A DNA stretch of 64,000 nucleotides, taken from the NCBI RefSeq assembly GCF_001540865.1, contig NC_033637.1, forward strand, positions 9,975,078 through 10,039,077. Direction: 5' to 3'. Below, one piece after another: positions 59,523 to 64,000 of the stretch. The notes below the pieces were generated by a model. It was not told where the DNA came from. It saw nothing but the letters and a program-made list of their open reading frames with translations, and did not search any database. The DNA comes from Ananas comosus. Lineage: Eukaryota > Streptophyta > Magnoliopsida > Poales > Bromeliaceae. The number at the start of each line of letters is the position of its first letter. Within the stretch, counting starts at the first letter, position 1. The position numbers and the translations under genes are program-made.

Positions 59523-59588
59523 AGGCGGGGGAAGGGAGAGAGTGGAAGAGAGGCGGGGGAAGGGAGAGAGTGGAGGAGCGCGCATCAA
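59205..59588 (-). promoter_or_regulatory. Shared 5' leader of GET2-like copy 2
   Basis: GA-rich on plus (CT-rich on minus) tract 59480-59580 and a GATTCC hexamer run (59397-59425) longer than in copy 1. A segment of about 30 bases (GAGGCGGGGGAAGGGAGAGA) is tandemly doubled here, unlike copy 1. Confidence 0.5.
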
Positions 59589-60330
59589 AAATTCACCGAT
59601 TATTCGAGTACGCGATTTATACGAAAATTACACGTTAACCGATTAATAATTCGGATAAAAAATTCGGCAATTAAACTAAACTTTTTTTTTATAGATTTAG
59701 CAAACATAGTTATAAATTCTTAATAAGAATATAAGAAGAGAGCTAGAAAATAAAGTTGATTAAATAAAAAAAATAATAACAAATTTTATTGTCGTCTCCA
59801 TCTTCATTTTTTCGTGATTCATATATTTTAAAAGTTCATGAAATTTTGCAATAATTCATAAATAATTCATAAATAATCCAGCAATAATTTGACAATAATT
59901 TAGCAATAATTCGGAAAGAAATTTTATCTTAAAAAATCATGCGTTTTTTTGGCCGAATAGTTCGGCATACGCGAATTATCCACGAATAGTAAATTTAACC
60001 AAAAAATTCGATATTTTGGAAATAAATCGTATAGGGACCGTTTTATTCGGATTTGTAATAATTCGCAAATTAACTAACTATGGTATAGAGGCTGATTACT
60101 TTGCAAAACCCAAATCCGGCCCGATAAGAAATCAACATTCGAACTCATACCCGCCCGATCGGGCAATTGAAAAAAAGGGTTTAAAACCAAAATTGTTCCA
60201 TTCCGAAAAAAATTCAAAAATTCGTATTCGAATAACCAAACTCAACTATTTAATATCCTTAATATAAAATTAAATTTTATATAAATATATATTAATTATA
60301 AATAATATTTAAAAATGCATGTTTTATGGT
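59589..60330. other. AT-rich DNA with AATTCGG-type repeats
   Basis: No gene. The words AATAATTCGG and ATTCGGCAA recur, and 60110-60250 has CCGGCCCGATAAG/CCCGCCCGATCGGGC. This looks like an old non-coding element, boundaries not found. It is not shared with the upstream flank of copy 1. Confidence 0.4.
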
Positions 60331-60332
60331 GA

Positions 60333-60745
60333 AATGCTATTTGTACACCCCATTTTTGGGTGTACATCATACATCCTGACAATTCTAGGATTTAGAAAAT
60401 CCTTTGAAATTTTAGTATTAGCCAAAAGGGGCTTTTGCTCATTTACCGTTAACTACTATTCAAATTTTGCAAATTTATTTTAAAATTATCAAAATTCCCT
60501 TTTAAATCCCAAATCCAGTTAACCATAGTGATTTGAGGAAATTTGAAGAAATTTTGAAATCCAATAAGGGTATTTTGGTCAACCTGAAATATATTAGATA
60601 TTTTTGAAGTTTTGAAAGATATATTAGATATTACGCCTAATAAAAAAAAAAAGATTGACAAACTAAGATCCTATTGCTGGTATTGGATGAAGGGAGGTAT
60701 AAGATGTCGACTCTTTTTTGGGGTGTATATCTAACATCGCTTTCC
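60333..60745. mobile_element. Probable MITE
   Basis: Left end AATGCTATTTGTACACCCCA, right end TGGGGTGTATATCTAACATC, imperfectly inverted. No target duplication assigned. Confidence 0.45.
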
Positions 60746-60983
60746 ATAGAATTATGAAAAATTCTAAAAATATGCCCTGAACTCTTTTGTTTTATATGTA
60801 TTGAGATTCTAAATTTTTACTTCATTTGAATTGACTTATTATAGTCGATTGAATTACACATTTTATTAAATCCAACGAAATGTCAATATTTTTAGCAGTT
60901 CAGCCAGTAGCTTATAATGTTAGTAATTTCCAAATATTTGAAATAGTACTTCAGTAAAAAATAATCCATGAGTTGAGCATTTA

Positions 60984-61531
60984 GGGAAAATTGTACAAAG
61001 AACCCCTAAACTTCAGCACTTCTGCAAACAGACCCCAGAACTTTAAATTTTGGTAATTAGGCCACCTCAAACTTTATCAAATACTTTTACTGACCCCCAC
61101 CTCCTTGAGCAAAGTTACTAATTAAATAAGTGTTTTCATCACATCTCTTGCATATAATTTTGTAAATTATAGAACTCAAAGAAACATATTTTTTCTCTTC
61201 TAGTTATTTTGATAATTAAGACTCAGTAGTGAAGAATAGAGTAAATGTATTTTCCGATTTTATTACTTTTTTTATGTGTTTTTTTTTTCTTTATTACTTT
61301 TTTTATGTGTTTGAATGGAAAAAAAAATAGATTTTTTTTTTGTGTTTTAAAATTTGCAAGATTATTTGCAATACGAGCGACCAAAATGGTTGTGTAATTA
61401 ATAATTTTGATTGGCGATGGTAACCTATTGAACTGTTTAATAAAGTTCGGTAGTCCATTTGCCAAAATTAAAAATTCATACATCTATTTGTAACGATGCT
61501 AAAGTTCAAGGGGTCTTTCTACATTTTTCCC
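60984..61531. mobile_element. TIR element (MITE)
   Basis: Left GGGAAAATTGTACAAAGAAC then CCCTAAACTT; right AAGTTCAAGGGGTCTTTCTACATTTTTCCC is its inverted partner. Flanks gagcattta and tagaattta are similar but not identical, so a 9-base (Mutator-type) duplication is possible. Non-coding. Confidence 0.6.
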
Positions 61532-62074
61532 TAGAATTTATACTCTATTTCAAAATGGACTACAAACAAAGACATTTTAACTCTATTAAAATAGATAAAT
61601 GTTGGAAGAGTGTCAACCAAAACAAATAGAAGCTTAAGATCAGATTTCTTTGATCACCAATTGCTCATATTTCTGTCATTTAAACTAAATAAATACTAAC
61701 CGCAGAAATCAGGCAAAATGACAGAGTTTTTCACTAATTCGGCAATTCAGATGATTTTGTATTGTTCGGCGAAAAACTTGTTCTTCAAAACCAGTTCACT
61801 GAACAAGTAGATGCAGGACTAAACATTGCATGCATAGAGAAAGAGAGAGAGAGAGAGGGAGTTGAAAAGTGAATTGACAGTTTGCATGCTTCCACTTCCA
61901 TTCAAGTTCGAACTACGATTAGTCGGTGTATGTATCTCGTACCTCCGTGACGACAATCTCTTTACAAAGCAGAGCCTGCATTATCAGCTAAACAATCTTC
62001 GGCCATTCTCTATCTCACCTGTACGTCTCTCCCGGAGTATACAATATCCTCAACTTGAACAGGAGAAAAAGGGT
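61532..62074. other. Intergenic, 3' flank of the otubain-like gene
   Basis: No separate gene seen. A (GA)n run at 61840-61858. It presumably includes the 3' untranslated region of the minus-strand gene. Confidence 0.4.
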
Positions 62075-63714
62075 TCAACGATCCAGGCCCCAGTAGCTGA
62101 TCAATTCATCTGGAATAGGATAGCCGCAGCAGGTGACTTCTGGAAAGGGATAGAGGATATCGTAGCAGTTGTCGGGCTTATACAGCAGGGTGATCTCGAA
62201 TCGGGCCATTGCTCTCTTCCTAGTGGCAGTAGGGCTAGACGCACTACCGCTGCCAGTGTTAGCAGCAGTATAGTAGGGGATGTCTTCTGTGCTCCTCTCT
62301 GAAGAACTTGGAGGAGCAGGAGTAAGATCCACAACTCTTATGGGCACGCCCAGTGCTTCAGAGAGAACTGCGGCGTGCACGTGCTTGTTTCCAATTGGGA
62401 GAACTTCGCCTGTGCAAAACTGTTTCAGAGACACAAATTACAAACTTGAAAATTAGAGACAGACCGGGTATAGGGAGTAATCAAAAATTTCACAGTTAAT
62501 TACGAATTCAGTTCCTGAAGTTCGATCCCAAATCACTTATATCCTGGAGAGTTCTAACTTTACAATTTGGTCATAAAGTTTGTTCCGCAACTTTAAAGCA
62601 AAATCACTTCAACATTTTTGTCAAAATTTAATCTCCAAAAATTTGTGATCTCAAGCGGACTCTGATGATGATGCCCACATGGTAATGGCATCATACTACA
62701 TAGGATAGGCTGCACAAAAATGAATCACTAAAATAAAAAATTGGAGGATAGAATGGAAATAAATGGAGTAAGAAAACTATCATTAGCAATTCCTCACTTA
62801 AAGATGGCACCCATAACCTGCTTCTCAGATTACTAATGTACAATACCCTCGAGTACTTTCCTAATAAGCTAGCTTAAGGGCAAAATGCACCAATAATCCA
62901 GAAGAACCTCTTAACATACTCTCAGTTTGTCCTCAAAGTTTTAATAAATGGGCCCCAAACCTTTGCATTTTGTTGCAATCATACTTCTCCTTTTGATCCT
63001 CCCGTCACATTGAACAGAAATATATGACGATCATCTGGCTATTTGCATCAGATTTAACGAAGTTAACTGGAGGAAAAGGAAAAAAATTGCAGTGGAATGC
63101 AAATTTTAGGCACCACAAAGTTTTAATTCATACGTCGATTGTTATCTAACAACCAGTCTACTCACAGCAGACTAATCTAACATCTGATTCAAAGCATTTT
63201 GATTCACGAGTTCGAATACAGCATGCCCCATAAAATTAGAAAACACTCCATATTTACTGAGTTCAGGCCAAAGAAAAAAAAAGAAATAAAGAGATGCAGC
63301 TAACCTCTACTAAGTTACTGTATTTTTCGCCTAGAACAACTTCCGGATAAGCGGTTCTCCACATGTGAACCTCGATAGCAGTGATCAGCCTGATTAAGAG
63401 AACAACTGGCAAACAAACTAAATTAGAAAATATAAAATTATGACAACATAACAGGAAAAAAGCAAATAGTTCATTTCTCACTCGTCACTGCAGAACCTTC
63501 GCATTGGAATTTCGCTAAAAGATTCTGTCGTCTGAAATTACAGGAGGAGCAGCAAATTGGTTCTTCCTTATGCATGAAGATTCAACTGAAAATAAATTAT
63601 AGAAGGGTATGCACAGTGTAATGCACCACATCGTGCACACGTGTCCTGTCTGAGCTACTACCTTTCCGCACTTCTCTTCCCTTTTGAATAAGTTGATAGC
63701 AATATGCGGAAATC
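62075..63714 (-). CDS. Otubain-like (OTU, peptidase C65) protein, 3' part
   Basis: Exons on minus: 63714-63662 (weaker), 63531-63482, 63389-63305 and 62419-62075, all GT-AG with matching phases. The last two give ITAIEVHMWRTAYPEVVLGEKYSNLVE and FCTGEVLPIGNKHVHAAVLSEALGVPIRVV, ending ITLLYKPDNCYDILYP plus a tail of 23 residues. This follows plant OTUB1-like deubiquitinases (VEQFC, H-x-H-x-x-ALSEALGVPIRVV, RPGHYDILYP). The family's catalytic His sits in PGHYDILY; here the aligned residue appears to be Cys, so activity is doubtful. The catalytic Asp/Cys exon is not in the window. A Ser/Thr-rich insert (PAPPSSSERSTEDIP...) replaces the usual linker. Possible pseudo-enzyme or decaying paralogue. 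Confidence 0.7.
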
Positions 63715-64000
63715 CTGAAAGTGGTGATAATGACAATAAAATTGAAGGACGAAGAAAAGCCGATGGGGTGGAGAGAAGAAAAAGGATGCTTCTAGTATAG
63801 TACGAGGCCTCTTCTGTTTTCCTTTTTTTTCCGCTAGTTTAATCCTATGAATTCAATAGCATTAATCTAGGAAGCATGCTTCTATTCTTTTTTAATAAAC
63901 TCACAACAAAAGCTAGCTTTTCTTTTATTTCAATAATACACCAAGTTAACATATACTGGGATCATCTTCTGAACTAAACCAACTCACATTATAACGAGTA
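63715..64000 (-). other. Upstream part of the otubain-like gene region
   Basis: AT-rich; no catalytic-Cys exon (D-G-N-C-F-x-R) is visible. It is probably intron, with earlier exons beyond the right edge. Confidence 0.4.

Larger units (their letters stand above)
55522..59588. repeat. Right copy of inverted duplication D1
   Basis: Reverse-complement homologue of 12408-19810, including the whole GET2-like gene. It is shorter mainly because it lacks the LTR element at 16388-18563. Confidence 0.9.

Overview
This is a eukaryotic nuclear window from a flowering plant, probably a monocot; pineapple or a relative would fit, but that is a guess from general character and no search was run. The genes are intron-containing, the background is AT-rich, and most of the sequence is transposable elements of nearly every plant class. 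No bacterial features, CRISPR array, rRNA gene or true tRNA gene were seen.

Genes. (1) A GDSL esterase/lipase on the minus strand (exons between 4740 and 960); its last exon is not in the window. (2) Two near-identical genes for a GET2/CAML-like tail-anchored-protein receptor, one on plus (12793-19477) and one on minus (55831-59204). (3) An F-box/DUF295 gene that starts at 37221 and is broken by a Ty1-copia element inserted after its second codon, a 2.4-kb filler insertion, and a MITE fragment at its 3' end (last exon 46060-46764). Two related F-box fragments lie at 44523 and 50379. (4) The 3' half of an otubain-like (OTU/C65) gene on the minus strand at the right edge (63714-62075), whose usual catalytic histidine position is changed.

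Layout. 1-8160: GDSL gene with MITEs and a CACTA element in its introns, then a very GC-rich block with two perfect hairpins. 8165-11267: a larger non-autonomous CACTA-like element. 12405-19810: GET2-like copy 1, with a non-autonomous LTR element carrying a gag-like frame in its single intron. 21537-31470: four solo LTRs, three of them nested one inside another. 31471-37220: LINE 3' end, a Mutator-like MITE built of tandem palindromes, and a SINE with target duplication. 37229-43434: copia element, itself containing a CACTA element and a short nested LTR. 43435-46764: rest of the F-box gene. 46949-52000: MITEs, a Tourist-like element, SINEs and an LTR-interrupted MITE. 52006-54949: Helitron. 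55522-59588: GET2-like copy 2. 59589-64000: AT-rich repeats, then the otubain-like gene.

Large-scale structure. The segments 12.4-19.8 kb and 33.6-35.9 kb recur in inverted order and orientation at 55.5-59.6 kb and 47.2-50.0 kb. The window therefore looks like one large interrupted inverted duplication centred near 37-47 kb, whose arms have since gained different transposons. Several insertions have a readable empty site in the opposite arm. Two single-N positions (7606, 28332) are flanked by repeated sequence and look like unmerged contig ends. No gene set here forms a pathway; the interest is structural.
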